A stretch of 64,000 bases of DNA from RSA11 sp965652565 (GCA_965652565.1 CBFGWL010000001.1:39552-103551), one strand, 5' to 3'; counted from the stretch's first letter, positions 50,515-60,021 are shown. Translations and numbers: made by a program. Notes: a model not told the origin generated them from the letters alone.

Positions 50515-52200
50515 CTACTCGATGCCGGCCAGGATCTCGCGCACGGCCCGCGCTGCGTCGGCGACGGGGACCTCGTGCTCCGCGCCGCTGCGGCGCTCCT
50601 GAGCCTCGAGCTTGCCCTCGGCCAGGCCCCGGCGCCCGACCACCACGCGCAGCGGGCAGCCGACCAGCTCGGCGTCGGTGAGCTTCTCGCCGGCGCCCGC
50701 GTCGCGGTCGTCGAGCAGGACCTCGACCCCTGCCGAGCGCAGCTCGCCGTACAGCCGCTCGGCCTCGGCGCGGGTGTCGTCACCGGCCTTGCCCAGCGGC
50801 ACGATCACGACGTCCCACGGCGCCAGCGCGCGCGGCCAGACGATCCCCTTCTCATCCGCGTGCTGCTCGACGGCCGCGGCGACGATGCGCGCTGGGCCGA
50901 TCCCGTAGGACCCCATCACGATCGGGTGCTCGGTGCCCTCCTCGTCCAGGTAGGTGGCCCCGAACGGCTCGGAGTAGCGCGTGCCGAGCTTGAAGATGTT
51001 GCCGATCTCGATCGCGGGCTCGATCTCGATCGGCTCGCCACCGGGCGCCACGTCTCCGGGCTCCACCATGCGCACGTCCAGCTCGGTGAACTCGAAGTCG
51101 CGGCCGGGCTCCACGCCGATCAGGTGCGCGTCGGGCTTGTTCGCGCCGCAGGCGTAACCCGCGCCGGTGATCGCGGCGTCCTTGATGATCGGCACGTCGG
51201 TGCCGACCGGGCCGATGTAGCCCGCGGGGCCGATCCGCTCGCCGATCTCCTCGGGAGTCGCCTGGCGGAAATCGGCTCCGAGCGCGTTGCGCAGCTTGAT
51301 CTCGTTGAGCCGATGATCGCCGCGCACCAAGACCAGCGTCATCCCGCGGTCCTCGACGATCACCGGTAGCGCCTTCAGCAGGGCGCCCTCGGGCACCTCG
51401 AGCGCCGCTGAGACCTCCTCTACGGTCGTCAGGCCGGGCGTGGAGACCTCGCGGGGCTCGGGAAGCGGTGCGGGCAGATCCACGGGCTGCGGCTCGGCGC
51501 TTGCCACCTCGACGTTGGCCGCGTAGCCGGGCGCGAGGGCGACCTCGTTCTCGCCGGCCGCGCAGGGCGCCATGTACTCGTGCGCGCCCGAACCACCCAT
51601 CATGCCGACGTCCGACTCGCACTCGTACCACCGCAGGCCGCAGCGGTGGAAGATCTTCGCGTAGGCCTTGCGGTTGAGCTCGTACGAGCGCTCCAAGCCC
51701 TCCTCGTCGCGGTCGAACGAGTAGGCGTCCTTCATCGTGAACTCGCGCGTGCGCAGGACGCCGGCGCGCGGCCGCGGCTCGTCGCGCTCCTTCACCTGGA
51801 GCTGGTAGAGCAGCATCGGGAGCTCGCGGTAGGAGCGCACCTCGCGCGCGATGTGGAAGGTGATCGCCTCCTCGTGCGTCATCGCGAGCACGTGCGGCGC
51901 GCCCTTGCGGTCCTCGAGCTTCATGAGCTCCTCGATCTCGTACCGTCCGCTGCGCCTCCAGATCTCGGCGGGCTGCAACACGGGGATCAAAAGCTCCTGG
52001 GCGCCGATCGCGTCCATCTCCTCGCGGATGATCCGCTCGACCTTGCGGATCACGCGGTTGCCGGCCGGCAGCCAGGTCCAAAGGCCGGCGCCGAGCTGGC
52101 GAACCAGTCCGGCGCGCACCATCAGCCGATGGGAGACGGCCTCGGCATCGGCGGGGTCGTCGCGGAGCGTGGGCAGCAGGAAGGTTGAGAGCCTCGACAT
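50515..52200 (-). CDS. proS: Prolyl-tRNA synthetase (bacterial type with editing domain)
   Basis: Class II synthetase of 561 residues. Motif 1 is in the N-terminal MVRAGLVRQLGAGLWTWLP region, motif 2 is FTMKDAYSFDRDEEG, and the INS editing insertion includes LVRGDHRLNEIKLRN and ACGANKPDAHLIG. Motif 3 is VMGSYGIGPARI, and the anticodon domain follows (VVIVPLGKAGDDT). A TAGGCT box lies 9 bases before the ATG. It is co-transcribed with the pgsA-like gene. Confidence 0.96.
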   Translation of the reverse strand: MSRLSTFLLPTLRDDPADAEAVSHRLMVRAGLVRQLGAGLWTWLPAGNRVIRKVERIIREEMDAIGAQELLIPVLQPAEIWRRSGRYEIEELMKLEDRKGAPHVLAMTHEEAITFHIAREVRSYRELPMLLYQLQVKERDEPRPRAGVLRTREFTMKDAYSFDRDEEGLERSYELNRKAYAKIFHRCGLRWYECESDVGMMGGSGAHEYMAPCAAGENEVALAPGYAANVEVASAEPQPVDLPAPLPEPREVSTPGLTTVEEVSAALEVPEGALLKALPVIVEDRGMTLVLVRGDHRLNEIKLRNALGADFRQATPEEIGERIGPAGYIGPVGTDVPIIKDAAITGAGYACGANKPDAHLIGVEPGRDFEFTELDVRMVEPGDVAPGGEPIEIEPAIEIGNIFKLGTRYSEPFGATYLDEEGTEHPIVMGSYGIGPARIVAAAVEQHADEKGIVWPRALAPWDVVIVPLGKAGDDTRAEAERLYGELRSAGVEVLLDDRDAGAGEKLTDAELVGCPLRVVVGRRGLAEGKLEAQERRSGAEHEVPVADAARAVREILAGIE

Positions 52201-52209
52201 CGCCGCGCC

Positions 52210-52215
52210 AGCCTA
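52210..52215 (-). promoter_or_regulatory. Leaderless -10 box TAGGCT for proS
   Basis: The minus-strand TAGGCT lies 9 bases before the ATG at 52200. Confidence 0.5.
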
Positions 52216-52268
52216 CTGAGGCTCGGGGCGCGATTGCGCCCTGATCGCGCGCAAGGTGGACGTCGCGC

Positions 52269-53564
52269 TCAGGCGCGCGTGAAGCGGCGGCCCGCCGTGG
52301 GCGAGGCTTCCTCGTCGAGGCGGACCTGCTTGCCGCGCTTGGGCTTGCCGTCGGCGCTGGGCGCGGTCATGTCCTCGGCGATGCGGGCGGCCTCGGCCTC
52401 CATCGCGGCCAGCTTCTCCGGCGTGAGGTCGCCGGCGTTCTCCTCCTCGATCTTGCGCAGCCACTCGGCGCCTTCGGCCTGCTCGCCCGCGTCGGCCACG
52501 ACCTCACCGCCCCGCTCCACCGACTTGTCGATCTCGTGGAAGAGCGCGTCGACCAGCTCCTCCTGCTTGACCTTCCGCAGGGGCTCGCCGTGGGCGAAGA
52601 TCAGACCCTCGTTCTTGGCGCCCGTGATCCCGAAGTCGGCGTGCGAGGCCTCGCCGATGCCGTTCACCGCGCAGCCCAGCACCGCGACCTCGATCGGGTC
52701 CTCGTAGGCCTCGAGGCGCTCCTCGATCTCGGCGACCACCGTGTCCATGTCGAACTGCAGGCGACCGCAGGTGGGGCACGCGATCAGCACCGGCCCGCGC
52801 TCGCGCAGCTGCAGGGCCTTCAGGATCTCCCACGCGACCTTGACCTCCTCCTCAGCGTGGAAGGTGGAGAGCGAGATGCGGACCGTGTCGCCCACCCCGT
52901 CAGCGAGCAGCGTGCCCAAGCCGACGGCGGACTTGAGCGAGCCCGACCACTTCGTGCCCGCCTCGGTGATGCCGAGGTGGATCGGATAGGGGATCCGCTC
53001 GGCGAGCAGGCGGTTGGCGGCGATCGTGTTAGGCACGTTCGTCGACTTGATCGAGACCTTGAAGTTGGTGAAGTCGAGCGACTCCATCAGGTCGACGAAC
53101 TCGACCGCCGCCGTGACGAGGGCCTCGACAGGATCCTCGCGCTCGAGCTCGTGCAGGTGTTTAGGAAGCGAACCGGAGTTGACGCCGATACGCATCGGCA
53201 CGCCCTTCTCGTTCGCGCGCGTCGCGACCTCGGCGACCTTCTCGCGGCCGCCGATGTTGCCCGGGTTGAGCCGGATGCAGTGCGCGCCGGCGTCGATCGC
53301 CTTGAGCGCGAGCGTGTGGTTGAAGTGGATGTCGGCGATGACCGGGATCGGCGACTCGCGCACGATCGTCTTGAGCGCCTCCACGTCCTTGTCGCGCGGG
53401 ACGGCACAGCGCACCAGATCGGCGCCCGCCTCGGCGACCTTGTGGATCTGCTCCATGGTCGCCTCGACGTTCGCCGTCTCGGTCTTCGTCATCGTCTGGA
53501 CGGCGACGGGCGCGCCACCGCCGATGGGCACCCCGCCAACGTTGATCTGCCGCTCGGAAGCCAC
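52269..53564 (-). CDS. ispG: 4-hydroxy-3-methylbut-2-enyl-diphosphate synthase
   Basis: Fe-S enzyme of the MEP isoprenoid pathway. The 431 residues contain the TIM-barrel domain (AVQTMTKTETANVEAT, IADIHFNHTLALKAID, RLNPGNIG) and the [4Fe-4S] domain with CPTCGR and VLGCAVNGIGEA. A charged C-terminal tail of about 75 residues beyond the normal end is an extension. The GTG at 53564 fits the homology start, with a near-consensus CACAAT 6 bases before it. dxr, the second MEP gene here, lies near 59 kb. Confidence 0.95.
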   Translation of the reverse strand: MASERQINVGGVPIGGGAPVAVQTMTKTETANVEATMEQIHKVAEAGADLVRCAVPRDKDVEALKTIVRESPIPVIADIHFNHTLALKAIDAGAHCIRLNPGNIGGREKVAEVATRANEKGVPMRIGVNSGSLPKHLHELEREDPVEALVTAAVEFVDLMESLDFTNFKVSIKSTNVPNTIAANRLLAERIPYPIHLGITEAGTKWSGSLKSAVGLGTLLADGVGDTVRISLSTFHAEEEVKVAWEILKALQLRERGPVLIACPTCGRLQFDMDTVVAEIEERLEAYEDPIEVAVLGCAVNGIGEASHADFGITGAKNEGLIFAHGEPLRKVKQEELVDALFHEIDKSVERGGEVVADAGEQAEGAEWLRKIEEENAGDLTPEKLAAMEAEAARIAEDMTAPSADGKPKRGKQVRLDEEASPTAGRRFTRA

Positions 53565-53620
53565 GGCCCAATTGTGACAGCACCCCCCGCCCCGAACGCA
53601 ATCCGCCACCTGGAGGGGGC

Positions 53621-55699
53621 CTATGGGCGGTCGATCGCCTGGGGAGGCTCGGCGCGTTCGACTTCGATGCGGTTGTCGTTGAAGGTCGGGGCGCTGCCGA
53701 GGGCCGTGATGCGCTGGGATGTCGTTGACTGCGGGGCGATGCCGCCGGGCCAATCGTGGCTCCACCAACCCATTGGTGCGACGACCACGCCCGGCCGCGC
53801 CTCGTCCGAGACGCGGGCGCGCAAGCGGAACTCGCCGCGGTCGTTGTACCCGCGCGCCCAGTCGCCGTCGGCGATGCCGCGCTGCTGTGCGTCAGCCGGA
53901 TGGATGACGAGCGGCGGCTCGGGCTGCGCCGCGTGCTGGCGCGCATGGTTGGGGAACGTCGAGTTGAGGAAGAGGTGGGTCTTCGGGGTGAGCAGCGCCA
54001 GCGGAAAGCGCGCGGCGAGCTCCCGGTCGGTGGTCTCCGCGGGCGGGTCGAAGTGCGGCAGCGGGTCCAAGCCCGCCCCCTCCATCCACGCCGCGCGGAA
54101 CTGCAGCTTGCCGTCTGGCGTGCCGAAGCCGCCCTCGGCGTGCGGCGTCTCGCCCTGGCCCAGGTCCACCTTGATCCAGCCCTCCTCGCGCAGTCGCGCC
54201 AGCTCCACCCCGCCCGGATCACCCGCGAAGAGCCGATCGAGCAGCTCGTCGTCGCTCTCGCGCAGGAGCGGATGGTCGACCCCCATGCGAGCCGCGATCA
54301 GCCGGAAGATCTCGGCGTTGGGCTTGGCCTCCCCCCGCGGCTCGATCGCGCGCTCGTTCCAGGTCACGTAGTGATGGCCCCACGAGAACACCGCGTCGCG
54401 GTGCTCGAGCTGCGTCGTCGCGGGCAGCACCACGTCCGCGTGCCGGGCCGTGTCGGTCATGAACTGCTCGAGCACCACGCAGAAGAGGTCCTCGCGGCGC
54501 AGCCCGGCCAGCACCTTGCCCTGCTCGGGCGCGATCTGCGCCGGGTTCGAGTTCCACACAACGAGCGCCGCCACGGGCGGATCCAGCTGCGGATCGCTCA
54601 GGGCGTCGCCGAGGTGCGCCATGTTGATCGTGCGCACCGGCTCTGTGAGCAGCTCCTCGCCGAGCAGCGCCTGATCGGTGACTGCGGCCGCGGTGGCCGT
54701 AGGGATATACGAGCAGCCGCCGCCGACGTGCCGCCAGGCGCCGGCGAGCGTCGGCAGGCAGGCGATCGTGCGGTACGCGATCGGCGCGCCCGCATGCCGC
54801 TGCGCGCCCACACCCAGCCGCACGAGCGCCGGCTGGGTGCGCGCCATCTCGCCGGCGATCCGCCGCGCGTCGGCCGGATCGACGCCGGTCGGCTCACACC
54901 ACTCCTCAACCGTGCGCTCCGCGAGCCGCTCGAGGAGCTCGTCGTAGCCTTCGCCGTGCGCGCGGCACCACTCGTCGTCGGCGAGATCCTCGTCCACCAG
55001 CGCGCGCATCATCGCCAGCGCAAGGGCCGCGTCGGTGCCCGGCAGCGGGCGCAGGTGCTCGTCGGCCACTCGGGCGGTGCGGCTGCGGTACGGGTCGATC
55101 GCGACGAGCTTCGCCCCGGAGCGCCGCGCGGCAAGCAGCTTGCGCCACAGATGGGGCGCAGTGGACATCGGGTTCCAGCCCCAGACGATCACGTAGCGAG
55201 CCTCCGGCCAGAGCTCGGGGTCGACCTCGGGCGAGAGCCCCTGCGTCGCGACCGTGCCGGCGATCCCCGCCGACGCGCAGATCGTGCGCTCGAGCTTGCT
55301 CGCTCCGAGCGCGTTCATCAGGCGCGTGCCCATGAGCTGGCCCTGCACGAAGCCCTGGGTGCCCATGTAGGAGTAGGGGAGCACGCTCTCGCCTCCGTGG
55401 CGCTCCACGGCCCGCCGCAGCCCGTCGGCGACCACGGCGAGGGCCTCATCCCAGCTCGCCTCCCGGAACTCGCCCGACCCCTTGTCTCCCGTGCGGATCA
55501 GCGGGCGCAGCAGCCGATCGGCGGCGTAGACGCGCTCGAGGTAGTTCGAGACCTTCCCGCAGAGAAAGCCCGCGGTGATCGGATGATCGGGGTCGCCGGC
55601 CACGTGAACCGCCCGCCCGTCGGCGTCGACGGAGACGAGCATCGCGCACGTGTCGGGGCAGTCGTGCGGACAGGCCGCGCGGACGACGCGCTCGCTCAC
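53621..55699 (-). CDS. Molybdopterin-dependent oxidoreductase (DMSO reductase family)
   Basis: The 692-residue protein has an N-terminal [4Fe-4S] site (C10, C14, C18, C47; AACPHDCPDTC and FLCGK). Mo-bisMGD-binding domains follow (YVIVWGWNPMSTAPHLW, LVVWNSNPAQIAPEQG, HADVVLPATTQLEHRDA) with a C-terminal dinucleotide-binding barrel (PEPPLVIHPADAQQRG). There is no Tat signal, so it is cytosolic. It resembles formate dehydrogenase/thiosulfate-polysulfide reductase catalytic subunits; no partner subunit is adjacent and the substrate is unknown. The start is GTG. Confidence 0.88.
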   Translation of the reverse strand: MSERVVRAACPHDCPDTCAMLVSVDADGRAVHVAGDPDHPITAGFLCGKVSNYLERVYAADRLLRPLIRTGDKGSGEFREASWDEALAVVADGLRRAVERHGGESVLPYSYMGTQGFVQGQLMGTRLMNALGASKLERTICASAGIAGTVATQGLSPEVDPELWPEARYVIVWGWNPMSTAPHLWRKLLAARRSGAKLVAIDPYRSRTARVADEHLRPLPGTDAALALAMMRALVDEDLADDEWCRAHGEGYDELLERLAERTVEEWCEPTGVDPADARRIAGEMARTQPALVRLGVGAQRHAGAPIAYRTIACLPTLAGAWRHVGGGCSYIPTATAAAVTDQALLGEELLTEPVRTINMAHLGDALSDPQLDPPVAALVVWNSNPAQIAPEQGKVLAGLRREDLFCVVLEQFMTDTARHADVVLPATTQLEHRDAVFSWGHHYVTWNERAIEPRGEAKPNAEIFRLIAARMGVDHPLLRESDDELLDRLFAGDPGGVELARLREEGWIKVDLGQGETPHAEGGFGTPDGKLQFRAAWMEGAGLDPLPHFDPPAETTDRELAARFPLALLTPKTHLFLNSTFPNHARQHAAQPEPPLVIHPADAQQRGIADGDWARGYNDRGEFRLRARVSDEARPGVVVAPMGWWSHDWPGGIAPQSTTSQRITALGSAPTFNDNRIEVERAEPPQAIDRP

Positions 55700-55717
55700 G
55701 TGGCCGCCCTCATCCGA

Positions 55718-57532
55718 TCAGCCCGCGTAGAGGGCCTCGATCTCGGCCGCGTACTTCTCGGCGATCGGCTTGCGCTTGAGCTTCATCGTCGGCGTCAACT
55801 CGTCGCCACCGGGCGCCCACTCGTCCGGCAGGATCGTGAACTTCTTCACCTGCTCGACGCGCGCGAGCTTCGCGTTGGCCGCGTCGACGGCCTCCTGCAC
55901 CGCTGCGCGCACGCGGTCATCGCTCGCCAGGTCGGCGACCGAGGCGCCGTCCATGCCGTGCTGCTGCGCCCAGACCGGCGCGTAGTCGGGATCGAGCACG
56001 ATCAGCGCGACGTTGTAGGGGCGCCGATCGCCGATCGCGACCGCCTGGCCGATCAACGGGCTGGCGGTCTTGAGGTGGGCCTCGATGTTCGCCGGCGACA
56101 TGTTCTTGCCGGCGGCGTTGATGATCAGCTCCTTCTTGCGGTCGACGATGCGCAGATAGCCGTCCTCGTCGAGCTCGCCGATGTCGCCAGTCGCGAGCCA
56201 GCCGTCCTCGAGGATCGTCTCGGCCGTCTTCTCGGGGAGGTTGCGGTAGCCGATGGTGTTGAACGGCGCGCGCACCAGGATCTCGCCGTCGTCGGCGAGC
56301 TTCACCTCGGCGCCGGGGACGGGCGGGCCCACGGTGCCGATCTTGATCTTCTCGGGCGGATTGCACGTAATCACGCCGCAGGTCTCCGACATGCCCCACA
56401 GCTCGCCGATCGGCACGCCGATCGCGTGGAAGAACTCGAGCACCTCCACGGGCGACGGTGCCGCGCCCACGTTCACCGCGACGAGCTCGTCGAGGCCCAG
56501 GTTCGAACGCAGGCCTGCGAACATCGCCTCGTCCGCCCGCGCGGCAGCGGCGGCGATCTCCTCGGGCACGGGCGCGCCGGCCTGCTCGAGCCGGACCTTT
56601 TGCAGCGCCGCGTCGAGCCCCTTCTGCGCCGGGACGCGCTGCTCGTCGGGCAGGCCGGCCAGCATCGCCTCGAGCCCCGCCTTGAGCTTCTCCCAGACCC
56701 GTGGGACGGCGAAGAACCAGGTGGGCCGCACCTGCGGGAGGAACTCGACGATCCGGCGCGGGTCCGGACAGACGGTCACCGAGATGCCGCGCATCACCGG
56801 CAGGTAATAGTGGGCGCCGCGCTCGGCGATGTGCGCTGCCGGCAGCCAGGAGATCACCTTCGCGCCGCGCTCCGGTAGATCGATGATCCCGTCGACCGCC
56901 GCGACCAGGCTCATCAGGTTGCGGTGCGTGAGCTGCACGCCCTTCGGCGGGCCGGTGGTGCCCGACGTGTAGATCAGCGTGAGCAAATCGTCCGGCTCGA
57001 CCGCCTCGGCGGCCGCGGGGGCGTCGAAGCCCGGGTCGAGCTCCTCCAGCTCCTTGAACGAATGCGTGCCGCCTTCGCCGTCGACGACCACGACGTGTTC
57101 GAGGTTGGGCAGCTCGCCCCGCGCCCTCTCGAACGCTTCGAGGTACGTGCCCTCGACGACCGCGACGCGCGCTTCCGCGTCACGGCACACGTATGCGATC
57201 TGCTCTGGCGAGGAGGTCTGGTAGATCGAGAACGGCACGGCGCCGAGGTGCGCCGCAGCGAGGTCCGTCGGGATGAACTCCCACCGGTTGGACATGAGCA
57301 GGGCGACCGCGTCCCCCTTCCCCACCCCCAGCTTCGCCAGGCCGCCGGCGATCCGCGCGGTGCGCTGCGCGAGCTCGATCCAGCTCAGCTCGACGCCGCG
57401 CTCGGGGTCGCGGATCGCCGGGTCATCACCGACGCGCTCGACGGTTCGCGCGAAAGCGAGCGCCAGGTTGCGCGCGTAAAGCTCAGGCGCCTCGCCGCCG
57501 GTCGCATAGCGCTCCGCAGTCGTGACCTCCAT
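55718..57532 (-). CDS. Long-chain fatty-acid--CoA ligase (FadD15-like)
   Basis: Adenylate-forming enzyme of 604 residues that activates fatty acids to acyl-CoA. The P-loop-like IYTSGTTGPPKGVQLTH, the A5 motif ELWGMSETCGV, and GWLATGDIGELDEDGYL with IVDRKKELIINAAGKN are present. The C-terminal lysine in LTPTMKLKRKPI matches the adenylation lysine. The ATG at 57532 has a GGAGG Shine-Dalgarno 7 bases away; an overlapping GTG one codon earlier is the alternative. Confidence 0.93.
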   Translation of the reverse strand: MEVTTAERYATGGEAPELYARNLALAFARTVERVGDDPAIRDPERGVELSWIELAQRTARIAGGLAKLGVGKGDAVALLMSNRWEFIPTDLAAAHLGAVPFSIYQTSSPEQIAYVCRDAEARVAVVEGTYLEAFERARGELPNLEHVVVVDGEGGTHSFKELEELDPGFDAPAAAEAVEPDDLLTLIYTSGTTGPPKGVQLTHRNLMSLVAAVDGIIDLPERGAKVISWLPAAHIAERGAHYYLPVMRGISVTVCPDPRRIVEFLPQVRPTWFFAVPRVWEKLKAGLEAMLAGLPDEQRVPAQKGLDAALQKVRLEQAGAPVPEEIAAAAARADEAMFAGLRSNLGLDELVAVNVGAAPSPVEVLEFFHAIGVPIGELWGMSETCGVITCNPPEKIKIGTVGPPVPGAEVKLADDGEILVRAPFNTIGYRNLPEKTAETILEDGWLATGDIGELDEDGYLRIVDRKKELIINAAGKNMSPANIEAHLKTASPLIGQAVAIGDRRPYNVALIVLDPDYAPVWAQQHGMDGASVADLASDDRVRAAVQEAVDAANAKLARVEQVKKFTILPDEWAPGGDELTPTMKLKRKPIAEKYAAEIEALYAG

Positions 57533-57595
57533 CACCCTTCCTCCCTCAGGTCGCCTCTCCTCGCCGAGGACGCTATCGCGAATTCGTTCCCCCTT

Positions 57596-57614
57596 GCCCG
57601 CCCACTGGGCGGGC
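57596..57614 (-). terminator. Hairpin downstream of rseP
   Basis: Arms GCCCGCCCA and TGGGCGGGC form a 9-base stem with a very tight loop, 16 bases past the minus-strand stop at 57631. It separates the dxr-rseP unit from the acyl-CoA ligase. Confidence 0.6.
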
Positions 57615-57630
57615 GACTGAGGGGCGCGAC

Positions 57631-58728
57631 TTACCGAACCGAGAAGCCCTCGCCGGTCAAGCGATCGATGTCGTTCGTGAGCCCGATCAGGAACAACATC
57701 AGGACCAGCGCGAACCCCACCACGCTCGCCCGCTCCATCGTCTGGAAGGAGATCGGCTTGCGCCGGAACTTCTCGACGATGCTCCAGAAGATGTGGCCGC
57801 CGTCGAGCGGCAGGAACGGGAAGAGGTTGATGATCGCCAGCGAGAGGCTGATCAGGGCGAGGACGCCGAGCGCCTGGCGGGCGTCGAACTCGAAGGACTG
57901 CCGCGTGACCTCGTAGCTGCCCACGATCCCGGAGATCTGCTCACGGGTCTCCGGGTCGAGGATGTTCGCGAAGACCTCCGCGGTGCGCTCGGTCACGAAC
58001 CACATCCGGTCGACCGCCCATTCCGCGGATTCGGCGACCGACGTGTCGACATCGACGAGATCGGTCAGCTCGAACGCGATCCCCATGCGAAAGCGCTCCA
58101 GCTCCCCGTCGTAGAAGGGCCGGATCTGCACCCTCTTTCGCTCGCCGTCGCGCTCGACGACGATCGTCGCCTTCTCGGTCGCGCGGCAGCCGTCGGTCTC
58201 CCCGCCCGCGCAGCTGAAATCCGCGAACGACTCGGTCAGCGCGCGCTGCTGCTCGGCGCTTGCGTCCTCGACGCGCACGCCGTTCACCGCGACGACGCGA
58301 TCGCCCTCCTGGAGCACGCCGTCGGCCGGCGCGTTCTCCTCCACCGCGCCGACGGCGATCGCGGTCGGTTCTTGGAGGCTGAAGCCGAGGCCGAAGAGGA
58401 TCACGAAGGCGATCACGAGGTTCACGAACGGGCCGGCCGCGATCACGAAGATCCGCTTCCAGACGGGCTGCGCGTAGTAGCCGCGGTGGGCGTCCTCGGG
58501 CGGCAACTCCTCGTCCGGGTTCATCCCGGCGATCTTCACGAAGCCCCCGAGCGGGATCCAGCCGATCCCGTACTCGGTCTCCCCGCGGCGAACGGAGGCG
58601 AGCTTGGGCGGGAAGAACAAATAGAACTTCTCGACCTTCATGCCCACGGCCTTGGCCGCGGTGAAGTGCCCCGCCTCGTGCAGGATGATCAGCACGGCGA
58701 AGCCGAGGAAGGCGAGCAGCCAGCTCAC
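57631..58728 (-). CDS. rseP: Site-2 intramembrane zinc metalloprotease RseP/RIP
   Basis: The 365-residue S2P protease that cleaves anti-sigma factors in the membrane. The zinc motif HEAGH is at 17-21 in the first helix. A periplasmic-type PDZ domain (about 115-215) includes LQEGDRVVAVNGVRV. The second zinc motif is FLPLDGGHIFW. The GTG start overlaps the dxr stop (GTGA). The gene order dxr-rseP is common in actinobacteria. Confidence 0.95.
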   Translation of the reverse strand: MSWLLAFLGFAVLIILHEAGHFTAAKAVGMKVEKFYLFFPPKLASVRRGETEYGIGWIPLGGFVKIAGMNPDEELPPEDAHRGYYAQPVWKRIFVIAAGPFVNLVIAFVILFGLGFSLQEPTAIAVGAVEENAPADGVLQEGDRVVAVNGVRVEDASAEQQRALTESFADFSCAGGETDGCRATEKATIVVERDGERKRVQIRPFYDGELERFRMGIAFELTDLVDVDTSVAESAEWAVDRMWFVTERTAEVFANILDPETREQISGIVGSYEVTRQSFEFDARQALGVLALISLSLAIINLFPFLPLDGGHIFWSIVEKFRRKPISFQTMERASVVGFALVLMLFLIGLTNDIDRLTGEGFSVR

Positions 58729-59873
58729 GCCAGCGCGCCCTCGACGAAGTCGCGCGCCCGCTGGCGCGCCTCTGCGTCGACCGCGTAGAGGTCCTCGAAG
58801 TGCGTCGGCACGACCGCGGGCAACTCGGTCAGCGTGCGCTCGATGACGCGCGGGATCGCCGTGAACGGGATCCGTCCGTCCAGGAAGGCCGCGACCGCGA
58901 CCTCGTCCGCCGCGTTCAGCACGCAGGGCGCCGTGCCGCCGGCCTCCCCGGCCTCGCGCGCGAGCCGCAGGCAAGGGAAACGCTCCAGGTCGGGCTCCTC
59001 GAAGGTGAGCGCGCCGACCGACGCCAGATCGAGCGTCGGCAGCGGCACGTCCGCCCGGTCGGGGAAGTGCAGGGCGTAGGAGATCGGCACGCGCATGTCC
59101 GGGTAGCCCAGGTGCGCGAGCGACGCGCCGTCGTTGAGGTGCACCAGGGAGTGGACGATCGACTGCGGGTGGACGACCACGTCGATCGCGTCGTACGGGA
59201 CGCCGAACAGGTGGTGCGCCTCGATCAGCTCGAGGCCCTTGTTGAAGAGCGTCGCCGAGTCGATCGTGATCCGTCCACCCATCTCCCAGGTCGGGTGCGC
59301 GAGCGCCTCGTCGACCGTCACGTGGGTGAGATCGTCGCGCTCGCGGAACGGCCCCCCGGAGGCGGTGAGCACGAGCCGGTCGACGGTGCCCGGGCGCTCC
59401 CCGCGGATCAGCTGAAAGAGCGCGGAGTGCTCGGAGTCCACCGGGATGATCGACGCGCCGCTCGCCTCGGCGAGCGTCGTGACGAGCTCGCCGCCCACGA
59501 CGAGGCTCTCCTTGTTCGCCAGCGCGACGTCGATGCCCTGGCTCAGGGCCACGATCGTCGGCCCGAGCCCGGCCGACCCGGTGACCGCGTTCAGGACCAG
59601 GTCGGCGCCGGAGCTGGCGATCAGCTCGGTCACGCCGGTCTCGCCCACGAGAACGGTCCCTGGCGCGCGCTTCGCGGCACAGCGCCGCGCGGCTTCGGAA
59701 TCGCTGATCGCGATGCGCTCGACGCCATGCGCGTCGGCCTGCTCGCACGCCCGCTCCCACCGTGAGTGAGCCGAGATCCCGACGAGCTGAAGCTCGTCGC
59801 CCGCCGTCTGGATGACCTCCAGAGCCTGCTCACCGATCGAGCCGGTCGACCCCAAAACGACGACCTTCTTCAC
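58725..59873 (-). CDS. dxr: 1-deoxy-D-xylulose 5-phosphate reductoisomerase
   Basis: NADPH enzyme of the MEP isoprenoid pathway, 382 residues. VVVLGSTGSIGEQALEVI binds NADPH, ALANKESLVVGGELV and PVDSEHSALFQ provide the metal and substrate residues, and TASGGPFRERDDL forms the flexible loop. It is followed by the C-terminal helical domain. The GTG start has a TACCCT box 7 bases upstream. Palindrome family 2 lies just behind that promoter. Confidence 0.97.
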   Translation of the reverse strand: MKKVVVLGSTGSIGEQALEVIQTAGDELQLVGISAHSRWERACEQADAHGVERIAISDSEAARRCAAKRAPGTVLVGETGVTELIASSGADLVLNAVTGSAGLGPTIVALSQGIDVALANKESLVVGGELVTTLAEASGASIIPVDSEHSALFQLIRGERPGTVDRLVLTASGGPFRERDDLTHVTVDEALAHPTWEMGGRITIDSATLFNKGLELIEAHHLFGVPYDAIDVVVHPQSIVHSLVHLNDGASLAHLGYPDMRVPISYALHFPDRADVPLPTLDLASVGALTFEEPDLERFPCLRLAREAGEAGGTAPCVLNAADEVAVAAFLDGRIPFTAIPRVIERTLTELPAVVPTHFEDLYAVDAEARQRARDFVEGALA

Positions 59874-59880
59874 GCGACCG

Positions 59881-59886
59881 AGGGTA
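59881..59886 (-). promoter_or_regulatory. Leaderless -10 box TACCCT for dxr
   Basis: The minus-strand TACCCT lies 7 bases before the GTG at 59873. Confidence 0.55.
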
Positions 59887-59910
59887 GCGGTGGCACTCCC
59901 CGGGACTCGC

Positions 59911-60021
59911 GCGCGAGATCACGATCGTGTTGGTTGATCCCACACAATCACGAAGTCGCGGCAGGCCACCTCGCGACTTCGTGATCTTGTTGGTTGATCC
60001 CACGAAATCACGAAGTCGCGG
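59911..60021. repeat. Pair of palindromic elements, family 2, inverse orientation
   Basis: Copy C at about 59911-59961 and copy D at 59972-60020. Copy D has 19-base arms with two mismatches (CGCGACTTCGTGATC... against ...ATCACGAAGTCGCG) around an 11-base loop. Both copies carry the loop core GGTTGATCCCAC, the complement of the loop at 35.6 kb. Loop-to-loop distance is 60 bases, as at the other locus. They lie between cdsA and dxr, both transcribed leftwards. Confidence 0.9.

Noticed and set aside
53756..56878. Long plus-strand open frame of 1040 codons
   Set aside because: It lies opposite the molybdopterin oxidoreductase and acyl-CoA ligase, which have clear motifs. Its translation is Arg/Ala/Gly-rich with no domain, as expected for an antisense frame in GC-rich DNA.
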